Assembly: GCA_017470995.1 (NCBI GenBank)
Contig: JAFUXI010000056.1
Coordinates: forward strand, 1-64,000
Direction: 5' to 3'
Origin: Spirochaetales bacterium
GTDB taxonomy: Bacteria > Spirochaetota > Spirochaetia > Sphaerochaetales > Sphaerochaetaceae
Length of the DNA stretch: 64,000 nucleotides
Shown: piece by piece, positions 25,549-34,720 of the stretch
Layout: every line of letters begins with the position of its first letter
Numbering within the stretch: the stretch's first letter is position 1
Made by a program: the position numbers and the translations under genes
Notes under the pieces: generated by a model
Database searches by the model: none
What the model was told of the DNA's origin: nothing
Seen by the model: only the letters and a program-made list of their open reading frames with translations

Positions 25549-26685
25549 CTATAGGGTGAGTCCTAGTCCCACGGAAAAGTACTCGATATCATTGAACCAA
25601 TAGTTCAGCAGGGGAAACCTTCCCTTGTGGTATGTGAACTCGATGTTGAATTCCGGCAGTGTAACCTTGTCCCGGAAAGCGAATCCCAAAACCGCTGAGA
25701 ATTCTTTTTTCCATCCGAGGTCTTCCGAATAGGTTGCGGTAACCGGATCGATCTTGCCGTCCTGATGGAGCTGGATATCTATGCCTGCATAGACCCTCCC
25801 GACATTGTCTATACTGTATTGTGCTTCCAGCGAGAATCCGAATCTCCAGGCTTTGTAGGACGACGGGTAGAATCTGTTGTCCCTGTCTTCAAAGCCCTCC
25901 TGTGTCCAGATGTGATCGGACGTGTTGGCTTTTTCCGGAGATTCCTCGCTTGAGGGTTTTGTAGTATTTGCAGGAACGTGGGCTGCGGGTCTGATCCATG
26001 CCTTGCCTTCCGGGAGTTCCACATCGATTCCGAATCTGATGATGTCGGACAGAGTGTAGCTTGCCCCGAAGTACCAGGAGTTGTTCCTTGTGTATTCGGT
26101 TATCGCCTTGTAGTCTGTGCCTTCTGTGTATCCGCGGGAGAAGAAATCTCCGAGTATCTCATCTCCCCAATGGCCGGAGTAATGATGAAAGCCTCCGCGG
26201 ATGGCGATGCTGTCGAAGAGGAGGGAGGAAAGGCCTAGTCCGTACTGCCCGTCGAAGCCCAGACAATCTACTCCGCCGTAGGCACCGAAGACAGAGTTTA
26301 TTCCTCCGTGAATGTAAATCTCTATCGCTGCAGTTTCTTTCCACGTGAACCTGAGCAATCCGATGTCCGTACAGCTCTTGAGCGCCCAGTATTTTGTATT
26401 GTGGGTGTTGAGTTCCTTGAATTCAAGTTCCTTGTATGTCGGATTGCCTGTCCCGTCATCTGCTGATACCAGAATAGTATTGGTTACGTTATCGGCTTTT
26501 GCCGGGGCAATGAGATAGCTGAACCGTATGTCATTGGAAAATGGATAAGCAAGGCTTTCCTTATAGAGCGGCTTTACAGGTGCGAAATCCAAAGATAAAT
26601 CCCCGAATCCGAATTCTATTGTTGCGGATGCATTTGCCATGATGAGCAGCAATGCAACAGAAATAAAGATATGTTTTCCCTTCAT
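25549..26685 (-). CDS. Outer-membrane protein of lipid-export-like operon, copy 1
   Basis: This 378-residue secreted protein (signal peptide MKGKHIFISVALLLIMANASA) has a beta-rich mature part. The block CLGFDGQYGLG...FDS...GGFHHYSGHWGDE is shared with the following gene, and both end with a HNGRFPLLNYYW- or HKGRFPLLNYWF-type motif ~15 residues from the C-terminus. The H.SGH.GDE motif suggests kinship with DUF1207. The strong pairwise conservation shows a duplication. It lies 38 bases after the DUF3261-like lipoprotein gene. Role unknown. Confidence 0.65.
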   Translation of the reverse strand: MKGKHIFISVALLLIMANASATIEFGFGDLSLDFAPVKPLYKESLAYPFSNDIRFSYLIAPAKADNVTNTILVSADDGTGNPTYKELEFKELNTHNTKYWALKSCTDIGLLRFTWKETAAIEIYIHGGINSVFGAYGGVDCLGFDGQYGLGLSSLLFDSIAIRGGFHHYSGHWGDEILGDFFSRGYTEGTDYKAITEYTRNNSWYFGASYTLSDIIRFGIDVELPEGKAWIRPAAHVPANTTKPSSEESPEKANTSDHIWTQEGFEDRDNRFYPSSYKAWRFGFSLEAQYSIDNVGRVYAGIDIQLHQDGKIDPVTATYSEDLGWKKEFSAVLGFAFRDKVTLPEFNIEFTYHKGRFPLLNYWFNDIEYFSVGLGLTL

Positions 26686-26723
26686 GCCGTCACTATAAAC
26701 ATACGCTATGGGTGTTTCAAGCT

Positions 26724-27287
26724 TTATTGAAGGAATTCTATCTGATAGCTGTAATCACGAAGGCGGTTTACTACATGTATGCCGCCTTCTTCATATTCAA
26801 TGTTGTAGATTATCTCATCGTCTTCGAGAATGACTCTGCGTACAAGTTTCCCTTCCGAGAAGGATTCCACCAGAACCAGGTCGCTGTTGGAGAACTCGGC
26901 ACCGATTGAACCGGTGGATGCAAAGCAGAGCTGCATGTCTGCAACGATGAACATGCCTATGATCCTGTACTCCGGAAGGAAGGTGGACTCGAAGCTGATC
27001 TTTTCCCCGTCATAGACTACCTTGCACATCGTCTGGCCGGTAGGAGCGAACATCACGAGATTCAGCGCAGTCTCATCAGAGGTGAACCATGCTTCCATCG
27101 CAACGTTCTCATAGCCCGGAAACGATCCGGTGATCAGCTGGTACGAATCAACCGGTTCATCTATAGCCGACAGGGGGAGAAGATGGAAGTAGGAGTTCTC
27201 TCCCATGCGGAAGCTCAGTGTAGTACATGAGGTCAGGCAGAGGAATGCTGCAAGCACTGAAACGACAAGTAGTGTTTTCCTTTTCAT
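26724..27287 (-). CDS. DUF3261-like lipoprotein
   Basis: From the ATG at 27287 this encodes 187 residues with a lipobox (FLCLTSC), so it is lipid-anchored, probably to the outer membrane. The mature part, with LLPLSAIDEPVDSYQLITGSF, LVMFAPTGQTMCKVVYDGEKISFES and ADMQLCFAS, follows the pattern of DUF3261 proteins that accompany aryl-polyene clusters and resemble LolB-like folds. The start overlaps the exporter stop by four bases (ATGA). A role as acceptor for cargo from the LolA-like protein is plausible. Family membership is by eye. Confidence 0.65.
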   Translation of the reverse strand: MKRKTLLVVSVLAAFLCLTSCTTLSFRMGENSYFHLLPLSAIDEPVDSYQLITGSFPGYENVAMEAWFTSDETALNLVMFAPTGQTMCKVVYDGEKISFESTFLPEYRIIGMFIVADMQLCFASTGSIGAEFSNSDLVLVESFSEGKLVRRVILEDDEIIYNIEYEEGGIHVVNRLRDYSYQIEFLQ

Positions 27288-29581
27288 TTGTCTGCTCCTA
27301 TGGCGCACAAAAAAGCAACCAGTATTCCGATGAATACCGTGAGTCCGAAGATGTGTACGGGTGTGAAACTGCTGAACAGCAGAGAGCCGAAGCTCAGTTC
27401 GGTTGTTATGAATGACAGGAATATCGCCTTCTTGGATCCGTTGTTTTTCCCGGATCTGGCAAAGACCATGTAGTCCAAACCAAGGCCTACAATCAGCACA
27501 AGACCGACTGCAACGAAGAAGTCGAGCCTGTAGCCGAAGAGGGTAAGGATCCCTATCGTTCCAATCAGGACAGTGTAGGGCGCGAGGCTCATGGCAAGGC
27601 CCTTCTTCCAGCCGAACAGAACCACAAGGACAATGATTATGGCCACAATAGCCACGATGAACATCCTGAAGATGAGGGATGAAAGATTGTCCAGCTCCCG
27701 GCTTACATCCTTGCTTGTCTGGAAGTATTCGACCCCGTCAAAGGAATCCGAAATGGTTTTTATCTCATCTCCGTCCTTGGCATTCTGGATGACTACAACT
27801 TCATAGAAGCGGCCTTCGATCTCGCCCAGGGAAATCGAACCAAGCATCGAACGAATGCTTGAAGGTAGGGATGATGTTGAGAATAATGAAGCATTATCTG
27901 AAATCCGAGCTACTATAGCTGCTTTATCTTCATCTGAAACTCCCAGGATTTCACATTGCTCATCAAGAAGCGGAATAAGGCAGGAAGCAGCTTTCAGACT
28001 TGCTCTTTGGACCGAAGCAGGAGGCACGAACGACGATGTTGCGATATAGCCTGAGATGGAACCTGTCTGCTTGAGTTTCTCCAATTCACCGGTAAAGAGG
28101 AACTCCTTCTCAAGAACGTCGTTTTCATCGGAGCCTTCCACTATCGCATAGGTGGTCGAAAGGAATCCTGTGGCTTTGCCTGCGGTCGCCTCGCCCTTGA
28201 GCATCCTCTCCGACGGGGTGTAGAGGCTTGTGATATCGTTCTTCACGGTAAGGCGCGGAATCTGTACGGCAAGGAGGACTGTTGCCGCAATTGCCAGAAT
28301 GGGAAGCAGAAGCGGTACAGAAACCTTCTTCTCCGGTCTGGCCGCAAAGGATTTCGGATTGATCATCCTTTCGGAGAGGAGTTTCGGGTAGAGCAGCATG
28401 GCCACCAGATAGGAACTGAGAAGGCCCGTAAGGGAGATTACGGCCATCTGTTTCAATATCCCGTAGGAAGAGAAGAGCAGCACCAGATAGCACAGTTCCG
28501 TCGATATGAAACTGACGCTCAGGCTCTTTCCGATTTTCTTCTTCAGATCGAAGGTTTCGTCCGGGGACTTCTGGGCAAGCGTCATGTAGCTGTGTATGGA
28601 GTAGTCTATGCAGGTTCCGATCAGCGTTGTCCCGAATATCATGGAAAGCACATGGATTTCCCTGAAGAACAGAAGCAGAGCTGCAACTGCGCTTCCTGTG
28701 GCGATTGCCAGGCTCATGGCAAACAGCCAGAGAATATGGAAGTTCCTGCACAGGAGGAAGAACATCAGTAGTATCAGAAGAACTGAGGCTACCGAGATGA
28801 CGGTAATCTCATTCTGGGCTCCGCTTGCACTTTCGTAGCTGTGGAATGCGAGGCCGCTGCAGCTTATCTGAGCATTCTCTTCCGTATATCTGTCACAGAT
28901 TTCGAAAATGCTTTCTATGCCGCTGTTCTTGCCCGCAAGGCTGAGGCTTTCTGCAGTCAGGCGTCCGCTGATGATCACGTACCATATGTCGTCTACCTGT
29001 GCACAGAGAACTCCGTCCTTCGGTGAGAACGGTGTGAGGTTTCCTACCTTGTCCAGGAGGTTGAACCAGACTGTTTCGCTCAGCAGGAACGGGTCCTTGT
29101 CCAGATTGGAGAGGGAAGAGATCGTGAAGGCGCTGAAGATCCTTGCAAGGCTGTCATCCTGGAAGGACCGCGGGTCCGCCTTGATTCTGCTTCGTGTCTC
29201 TGCGTCAAGGAGTCTGTAGACATTGTCGGATACCATCGAGAACAGTTCCTCCGTGTCCAAGACAGAGCTCTCGATTGAAATGGATTCGAATGCTCCGCAG
29301 TTTTCCAGAAGAGGGAATATCTGCATCGCCTTGTTTCTGACTGCTTCGAAATCCTCTCCGCTTACGAAGATGTTGACGTTTGCGTTCTGGCCCTCGGTGA
29401 ATGCGCTTTCCGCCTTGAGCATCGAGTCCGATACACCGCCCTGGGGAATCATGCTGGTAAAGCTTGTGCTTATCTTCCTGGGACTGACAATGCAGGCAAC
29501 TGCAGCTGCTGCAAAAAGAATCAGCAGGGCAGTCAGAAAGATTGCTGTAGGTTTAAAGCGAGTACAGTGCAAGCTCTTCAT
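27284..29581 (-). CDS. MMPL/RND-family exporter
   Basis: This 765-residue protein has the RND half-duplicated plan: one N-terminal helix, a large periplasmic domain (~35-250), a bundle of about five helices (~255-410), a second helix and periplasmic domain, and a final bundle. TLIGTCIDYSIHSYM and GLGLDYMVFARSG carry the aspartates of the proton relay. MMPL proteins export lipids or polyenes to the outer leaflet or periplasm. It corresponds to the predicted exporter (COG4258) of aryl-polyene clusters. The ATG at 29581 lies inside the LolA-like gene (29-base overlap). Confidence 0.88.
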   Translation of the reverse strand: MKSLHCTRFKPTAIFLTALLILFAAAAVACIVSPRKISTSFTSMIPQGGVSDSMLKAESAFTEGQNANVNIFVSGEDFEAVRNKAMQIFPLLENCGAFESISIESSVLDTEELFSMVSDNVYRLLDAETRSRIKADPRSFQDDSLARIFSAFTISSLSNLDKDPFLLSETVWFNLLDKVGNLTPFSPKDGVLCAQVDDIWYVIISGRLTAESLSLAGKNSGIESIFEICDRYTEENAQISCSGLAFHSYESASGAQNEITVISVASVLLILLMFFLLCRNFHILWLFAMSLAIATGSAVAALLLFFREIHVLSMIFGTTLIGTCIDYSIHSYMTLAQKSPDETFDLKKKIGKSLSVSFISTELCYLVLLFSSYGILKQMAVISLTGLLSSYLVAMLLYPKLLSERMINPKSFAARPEKKVSVPLLLPILAIAATVLLAVQIPRLTVKNDITSLYTPSERMLKGEATAGKATGFLSTTYAIVEGSDENDVLEKEFLFTGELEKLKQTGSISGYIATSSFVPPASVQRASLKAASCLIPLLDEQCEILGVSDEDKAAIVARISDNASLFSTSSLPSSIRSMLGSISLGEIEGRFYEVVVIQNAKDGDEIKTISDSFDGVEYFQTSKDVSRELDNLSSLIFRMFIVAIVAIIIVLVVLFGWKKGLAMSLAPYTVLIGTIGILTLFGYRLDFFVAVGLVLIVGLGLDYMVFARSGKNNGSKKAIFLSFITTELSFGSLLFSSFTPVHIFGLTVFIGILVAFLCAIGADK

Positions 29582-30185
29582 CTGTCAGCTTCCTGATCTG
29601 AAGGTCAGAGAACTCATAGAGGATGGAATCGCCGGTGGTTTCCGTCATCTTCAGGGATTCGAAAGAACAGGAACCGGTCATGAGTATACTGGTCATGAAT
29701 GACCCTACGACCTTGTCCTTGGGAATAAGGGTAAGGGTCCATTTGGTATCTTCTTTGACGAGATATGTCTTGAAAAGTGAAGCTATCTTCGAGAAATCGG
29801 CACTGAAAACACATTCCATTGAGGTAGCTATCTGAATGTATATCGGATTGTTCGCAATATCGAGATGGGACGGCTCTCCGTCTCGGATCTTCTGCACAAG
29901 CTTGTCTTTGCCGACAACCAGAATGGAGGCATAGGGCTTCTCCGTGCACCACACGATTCCCATTCCGGATGCGATGGTGATCCTGCCTGTCGAGACAAAG
30001 CTCCTGGGACTGCCGGCGACAGTCTTTGTCTGCCTGAAAAGCCCAGCCATGGTGGAACCTCCGAAGGCATCGGAGATGAAGGAGTAATTGCCTGACATCA
30101 GATCGACTTCGGTTCCGGGATTATCCGCAGCAAAGAGCGGAAAGAGCAGAAAAAGCATGGCAATGACGATGATTACTTTGCGCAT
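29553..30185 (-). CDS. LolA-like periplasmic carrier
   Basis: From the ATG at 30185 (preceded by AAGGAAA) this encodes 210 residues with a signal peptide (MRKVIIVIAMLFLLFPLFAAD). The mature part shows the LolA pattern: MAGLFRQTKTVAGSPRSFVSTGRITIASGMGIVWCTEKPYASILVV, in blocks of strand and helix. LolA-type proteins ferry lipid moieties across the periplasm. In aryl-polyene clusters a divergent LolA sits beside the MMPL exporter, exactly as here. It is thus more likely a dedicated carrier than the housekeeping LolA. Confidence 0.8.
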   Translation of the reverse strand: MRKVIIVIAMLFLLFPLFAADNPGTEVDLMSGNYSFISDAFGGSTMAGLFRQTKTVAGSPRSFVSTGRITIASGMGIVWCTEKPYASILVVGKDKLVQKIRDGEPSHLDIANNPIYIQIATSMECVFSADFSKIASLFKTYLVKEDTKWTLTLIPKDKVVGSFMTSILMTGSCSFESLKMTETTGDSILYEFSDLQIRKLTDEELALYSL

Positions 30186-31108
30186 AGTTTCCTTATAAGG
30201 TCGATTATCTTCCGTTTGGGCGGACAAGGCAACATGTGGAAATCATTTTCTCCGTGCTCTTCGCTTTCCCAAAGGCGCAGGACTTCCTGCTGAAAAGGCC
30301 TGTCCGTTTCCATTCCGGTCTGTCTGCCGGCCTTCAGATCGGATACAAGCGATACTGTGAAGTGCCAGAGATCCTGTTTCCGGGAAACGCCGGTCTCGGC
30401 GGTATCGGCCTGTCTGAAAAGATCTTCCCAGGTCCGGTTCTCTGGTGATCTGTAGGTATATGTCTCTCCGTAGTAGCCGACTATATAGTCAGAGGGCCTT
30501 GCATCGGATCGGACATCCCTTACAAGGATGATCCTGTCTGCCTTTTTGTTTGAAAGTGAGACTATCGGGAACTGGATTGCAATTAGAATGCCCTGCACGA
30601 TGTATGAGATGAGGGCATTGTAGATGGTCCATATCCGGAGCGTGCTGCCGAAAACGATGAACAGATTGATTGCCAGGCTGATGATGAAGTGGATGCACCA
30701 CATTATGTTCAGTGCCTTGCAGCAACGTTCCAGCATGCCTCTCCCGGGGTGCGTTTCGATTGCGCTGTCCATCATCATGGCAAAGGTGGTGATTATGGGC
30801 TTGCCTCTCAGAAGCGGGACACCGAAGGCAAATAGGAAAACCAGTGTAAGACAGACCGGATAGAACTTCAGCACCGTCTCGCTCTGGGTGATCAGAACAA
30901 CTATTGCCACAAGTCCCAGGAGAATTGCGCTCCAGTTCCGTTTGCCCTTGGTGTGGAAGAATCCGAAGTAGGCGATGGCTATGATCATCATCCCGATGGA
31001 GACGATGCTTATGGGCAGCTTGAACACCACAAGGGTCAGGAAAATGAAAAGAGGATAGGTGACAATCAATGTCACCAGAAAGATTTTCGCGATGCTTCTG
31101 CCTTTCAT
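30173..31108 (-). CDS. COG4648-like membrane protein with extra C-terminal domain
   Basis: This 311-residue protein has about six hydrophobic helices in residues 1-190. Segments VLKFYPVCLTLVFLFAFG and WCIHFIISLAINLFIVFG then WTIYNALISYIVQGIL match the pattern of COG4648 membrane proteins, which recur in aryl-polyene clusters. Residues ~190-311 are a soluble tail (SDYIVGYYGETYTYRSPENR, WHFTVSLVSDLKAGRQ) I do not recognise and which that family usually lacks. It overlaps the LolA-like start by 13 bases. Its role is unknown; I infer a membrane partner of the exporter or the ligase. Confidence 0.65.
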   Translation of the reverse strand: MKGRSIAKIFLVTLIVTYPLFIFLTLVVFKLPISIVSIGMMIIAIAYFGFFHTKGKRNWSAILLGLVAIVVLITQSETVLKFYPVCLTLVFLFAFGVPLLRGKPIITTFAMMMDSAIETHPGRGMLERCCKALNIMWCIHFIISLAINLFIVFGSTLRIWTIYNALISYIVQGILIAIQFPIVSLSNKKADRIILVRDVRSDARPSDYIVGYYGETYTYRSPENRTWEDLFRQADTAETGVSRKQDLWHFTVSLVSDLKAGRQTGMETDRPFQQEVLRLWESEEHGENDFHMLPCPPKRKIIDLIRKLCAK

Positions 31109-31114
31109 CGGTCT

Positions 31115-31684
31115 TCAGAACTGGAAACAGTAGCCTGTTCTCATTGAAGTCAGCAGCACACCCAGTGTAGCCATGGATGTCAGCGGACCGATGAACGGGC
31201 CGTGTTCTTGGACTTCTCCGTATGAATAGTAGCTTACGTAGCCGCCGACCGGGATGTCGATTCCGACAAATACTCCGTGGGATCTGCGGTATCCGAACCA
31301 GTGGGTGTACTGGATGCCGAATGTCAGGCCGGCGAACTTCAGGTATGTCGGTTCGGTTTTTGTTTCTTCTTCATAAACATAGCTGTCGTTCCCGTTGATG
31401 TTGAGATAGCTCAGGCCGAATCTGAGGTCCAGATCATTGCCTACGTTCTGAATCAGGTCAACAGACAGCAGCCCCTGTGCATAGATCCAGCCGAAGTCGT
31501 CCTCAGTCTGGTTTGCAAGTCTTGCAACCGAGATTGTGCCTCCGATCTTGACGCTGTCGGTAAGGGAAACCGTTGCTCCGGCATTGGCTCCCAGAATGGA
31601 GAATCCGAGCTGGAACGACATTGTTCCGGCAAAGGCCGCTGCTGCGCAGAGCAGGATGCAGATTATTGTAATCGCTTTTTTCAT
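31115..31684 (-). CDS. Small outer-membrane beta-barrel protein
   Basis: This 189-residue protein has a signal peptide (MKKAITIICILLCAAAAFAG) and roughly eight amphipathic strands with tight turns, ending in aromatic GYCFQF as barrel proteins do. It lies between the acyl carrier protein (one-base overlap) and the COG4648-like gene, so it belongs to the lipid-export-like operon. No family is recognised. An eight-stranded barrel could act as a lipid-modifying or lipid-binding outer-membrane component, but that is a guess. Confidence 0.65.
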   Translation of the reverse strand: MKKAITIICILLCAAAAFAGTMSFQLGFSILGANAGATVSLTDSVKIGGTISVARLANQTEDDFGWIYAQGLLSVDLIQNVGNDLDLRFGLSYLNINGNDSYVYEEETKTEPTYLKFAGLTFGIQYTHWFGYRRSHGVFVGIDIPVGGYVSYYSYGEVQEHGPFIGPLTSMATLGVLLTSMRTGYCFQF

Positions 31685-31941
31685 TATGACTCCTTGATCC
31701 TGCTTCCGATGTAGTCGACTACATCCCGTACAGTTACGAAATCATTGAAACCCACATCGCCGAACTGGATCGAGAATGTTTCCTCGATCATTATCACCAT
31801 GCAGATCATGCCGATTGAGTTCAATCCGACCTGTGTGCGCAGATCGGAAGCTTCGTCGATGTTATCCATTACATCCGCCTTGTCAGGGAGGGCGGTTCTG
31901 AAGATATCCTTCAGTTTTTCCAAAATATCCTTTCTGTTCAT
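31684..31941 (-). CDS. Dedicated acyl carrier protein
   Basis: From the ATG at 31941 this encodes 85 residues: MNRKDILEKLKDIFRTALP, the phosphopantetheine site VGLNSIGM and VIMIEETFSIQFGD, the standard second ACP helix. It differs clearly from the housekeeping acpP product at 3529-3771. It overlaps the ligase gene by four bases (ATGA), so the ligase probably loads it. It should hold an acyl chain as a thioester for the acyltransferases of the operon. Confidence 0.88.
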   Translation of the reverse strand: MNRKDILEKLKDIFRTALPDKADVMDNIDEASDLRTQVGLNSIGMICMVIMIEETFSIQFGDVGFNDFVTVRDVVDYIGSRIKES

Positions 31942-33458
31942 TCCGGCTGATTCCTCAATACCTTCATGCTCGGGCTTCTTGCAAAGTCCTTGTCCCTGAT
32001 TACGATCCTGTTGATGCGGCAATGGGAGGGGAGCGTGGAGTTAACTTCATTGATCTCGGCTTTCAGATACTCCTCCATGTTCTGGACGCCCTTTGCCTTG
32101 AGGTTCGCCATTCTCGGAAGAACCTCAAGAGTGAGGATATCCATGCCGTTCTCAGTCCTGTGGGTTACAAGGCAGTCCTGGATGTCGTCTATCATGTCGA
32201 AGGTATTCTCGATTTCCTGCGGAGATACGTTTTCTCCTGTTGCAAGCACTATCAGCTCCTTCAGACGCCCGGTGATGTAGAGCCTCTGGTCTTCATCGAA
32301 TCTGACCAGATCTCCCGTGCGGAACCATCCGTCTACAAAGGAAGCTTCCGTCTCCTTCGGATCGTTGAGATAGCAGTCCATCACATTGGGTCCCTTTATC
32401 CAGAGTTCCCCGTCCACTACCTTGGCCTGCATTCCGGGGTAGATGTATCCGACGGATTCGGGATGCTGGTCCGATTCCGGGTTCCCGCTGACAAGGTTTG
32501 CGCTCTCAGTCAGACCGTAGCCGGGAAGGAGCTTGATGCCGAACTTATCGTATTCCCTGACAAGATAGGGCGGAACCATCGCAGCGCCGCAGATGATGGT
32601 CTTCACATCATTGCCGAACATGTTCCGTCCGAGCTGTCTGGAAAGATTTAGTGCCATTTCTACAAGAGCAGGTACCAGAACAAGGATGCTGGGTCTGAAG
32701 ATTGCGATGTCCTTGAACATGTCCTTCGGATTCCGGCAGATGCGGATTGCGCTTCCGGTGTAGATGCTTGTCATCAGGTTCCTGATAAGACCGAAGATGT
32801 GGGTAAGCGGGAGAACCAGAACATAGCGCTGGAAGAAAACGTCAGGGTAGCCGTAGCAGCCGTTCTTTGCTCCGGTGGTGATTGCCCTGTGAGAAAGCAG
32901 AACCCCCTTGCTCTGTCCGGTCGTGCCGCTTGTAAAGAGCATTGCGCACGGATCGGAAGGCTCCACCTCGGTCATTTTGCACGGCTGTGCGCTCTGGCCT
33001 GGGTTGATGATAGCAAGAGCAGGTTTTGTGCTCTTTGCAAGTTCTGTCTTGGGTGCAAGCTCTTCCGAAGTAATGATGGCCTTCAGGTTGTACTTCATCG
33101 TACAGCCCATGATGGCCTGCGGAGGAAGCTGGGCGGGAAAGAGAACCGCCACTGCACCTGCTGTTACGGTTGCGAAGAATGCCTTGACCGCATCATAGCA
33201 GTTCGGCAGAAGAATGCCGACAAGGTCACCCTTTGCTACCCCTGCATCTTTGAGGGCGCCGCGAAGGACTGCCGTATCCGCACCGAGCTGAGAGAAGGTT
33301 GTCTCAGTCTCGTCCGATACAGCTGTTCTGTCGGAGTATGCGTCTGTGCTATGCTGAAGAAGCTGTTGCACAGTATTGTAGTCTACAATCTGATCGAAGG
33401 TCTGTTTGTCGCAATAGGATCTGAAATTCTCAACATTGCCTTCATATACGGTCATCAT
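31938..33458 (-). CDS. AMP-dependent acyl ligase (acyl-ACP/CoA synthetase type)
   Basis: This 506-residue adenylate-forming enzyme shows all core motifs: LFTSGTTGQSKGVLLSH (~170), YGLTES (~310), GWFRTGDLVRF (~360), GRLKELIVLATGENVSP (~385) and the C-terminal catalytic lysine in RSPSMKVLR. It activates a carboxylic acid with ATP and transfers it to a thiol, here most likely the ACP encoded by the next gene. Two ATGs stand in tandem (33458 and 33455); AAGGAG suits either. In aryl-polyene clusters the equivalent ligase starts the chain; here no chain-extending enzymes are present. Confidence 0.92.
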   Translation of the reverse strand: MMTVYEGNVENFRSYCDKQTFDQIVDYNTVQQLLQHSTDAYSDRTAVSDETETTFSQLGADTAVLRGALKDAGVAKGDLVGILLPNCYDAVKAFFATVTAGAVAVLFPAQLPPQAIMGCTMKYNLKAIITSEELAPKTELAKSTKPALAIINPGQSAQPCKMTEVEPSDPCAMLFTSGTTGQSKGVLLSHRAITTGAKNGCYGYPDVFFQRYVLVLPLTHIFGLIRNLMTSIYTGSAIRICRNPKDMFKDIAIFRPSILVLVPALVEMALNLSRQLGRNMFGNDVKTIICGAAMVPPYLVREYDKFGIKLLPGYGLTESANLVSGNPESDQHPESVGYIYPGMQAKVVDGELWIKGPNVMDCYLNDPKETEASFVDGWFRTGDLVRFDEDQRLYITGRLKELIVLATGENVSPQEIENTFDMIDDIQDCLVTHRTENGMDILTLEVLPRMANLKAKGVQNMEEYLKAEINEVNSTLPSHCRINRIVIRDKDFARSPSMKVLRNQPE

Positions 33459-34107
33459 ATAACTCCTTGTAGTATTTCTCGAGTTCTATTTCCTTTTCAC
33501 GCAGGTTCGCGGAGATTTCCTCAAGTTCATTTACCGACGGGAACTTTCCGCGATATTCAAGATCCAGAGGTTCTCCGACGATGAGAATCTTTCTTTTCTT
33601 TCCCTCGGGTTTTCTTATGTAGATCGGAAGAATCGGGCATCTGTTCATGATTGCCATTATCGAGATTCCGCTCTTGAAGTCTGCAAGCTGGTCTGCATTC
33701 TCGTTGATGTGTCCTTCCGGGAATACCGCCACCGGTTTTTCACGCTTCAGGACTTCTCCTGCCTGCCTGATTACGGACATGTTGAGGTTCTGCCGGTCAA
33801 CCTTGATGCAGTGCATGTTGCGGAAGAAGAAGTTCCCTAGTTTTGTCTCAAAGAGTTCGCTTGCAGCCAGAAAGTGAACCTGCCTGTACCAGAATGCACA
33901 GAGGATTGCGGCAACATCCAGAAAGGAAGTGTGGTTGGACATGATCAGAAGCTTTCCTTTGGGGATGCGCTTCATACTCTTGTTTATGAAAACCACGCGC
34001 GGAGCAAGGAAGGGGGCGGGAAAGATTCCCGTCACCTTTACGAAGTAGTAGAGGAAATAGTTTCTGACAGGCCTCTTCTCAGGCTTCGAAGCTTTCTCCA
34101 AGTTCAA
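33442..34107 (-). CDS. PlsC-type acyltransferase, copy 2
   Basis: This 221-residue protein has one N-terminal hydrophobic segment and the PlsC motifs: catalytic NHTSFLD (H-x4-D, ~58-64), FPEGH (~129) and PILPIYI. It transfers an acyl chain from a carrier to a lysophospholipid-like acceptor at the inner membrane. It overlaps the ligase start by 17 bases and the preceding acyltransferase by 29. The partner operon genes suggest the carrier is the dedicated ACP. Confidence 0.88.
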   Translation of the reverse strand: MNLEKASKPEKRPVRNYFLYYFVKVTGIFPAPFLAPRVVFINKSMKRIPKGKLLIMSNHTSFLDVAAILCAFWYRQVHFLAASELFETKLGNFFFRNMHCIKVDRQNLNMSVIRQAGEVLKREKPVAVFPEGHINENADQLADFKSGISIMAIMNRCPILPIYIRKPEGKKRKILIVGEPLDLEYRGKFPSVNELEEISANLREKEIELEKYYKELYDDRI

Positions 34108-34714
34108 TTACCTTCCTTCTCACGATCTCTGCAATATCCAAAAGGTTTTCCTTATGGCTCTTGCTTTCATCATAAAGTTCTTTCACATATATCGGTTTTC
34201 CGATTGCAGCCCTGACACGGCCCTTCTTGAAATACTCTCCGCTTGAATAGAGCGGGATAATCGGCGCATCGCATTCAAGTGCCATGTGGACGAAACTGGG
34301 CTTGAAGGGCAGGGGTTTTTCCTCGTCTGCTTCCGCTATGCGTGATTCGGGAAAAACCTGGACAACCCCACCTTTGTCCAGAATATGCTGGCACTGTTTT
34401 ATGAATCCCAGATCCTGCGCCTTTCGGCTTACGAATATTCCCTGGTTCATCTTCAGAAACAGTGTCAGGAAAAAGTTGATGTGTTTCAGCACATCCGCCA
34501 TGATGCATCTGTGTGCACGGAAGGGCAGGGCATAGAGCCAGAACCCGAAGTCCCAGACCGTCGTGTGGTTCGAGACTATTATCGCCTTGCCCTTGATAAG
34601 CCGTCCCTGTGCTTTTCTGTCCTCATACCTGAATCTGGGATTGACCCAGAAACGGTAGACGGGATAACCCGTGATGCGGATAAAGAGCTGGAACAACCAT
34701 GCACCGATGCTCAT
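34079..34714 (-). CDS. PlsC-type acyltransferase, copy 1
   Basis: This 211-residue member of the lysophospholipid acyltransferase family has NHTTVWD (H-x4-D) and FPESR in place of the usual FPEG, plus PIIPLYSSGE. The changed second motif points to a different acceptor from that of the neighbouring copy. The N-terminal hydrophobic stretch should bind the inner membrane. It starts six bases after the transporter gene. Two such enzymes side by side suggest two successive acylations. Confidence 0.85.
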   Translation of the reverse strand: MSIGAWLFQLFIRITGYPVYRFWVNPRFRYEDRKAQGRLIKGKAIIVSNHTTVWDFGFWLYALPFRAHRCIMADVLKHINFFLTLFLKMNQGIFVSRKAQDLGFIKQCQHILDKGGVVQVFPESRIAEADEEKPLPFKPSFVHMALECDAPIIPLYSSGEYFKKGRVRAAIGKPIYVKELYDESKSHKENLLDIAEIVRRKVIELGESFEA

Positions 34715-34720
34715 GGACTA

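Noticed and set aside
28125-28751. 208-codon minus-strand frame inside the MMPL gene
   Set aside because: Out-of-frame shadow of the exporter with Arg/Ser/Pro-rich nonsense composition.
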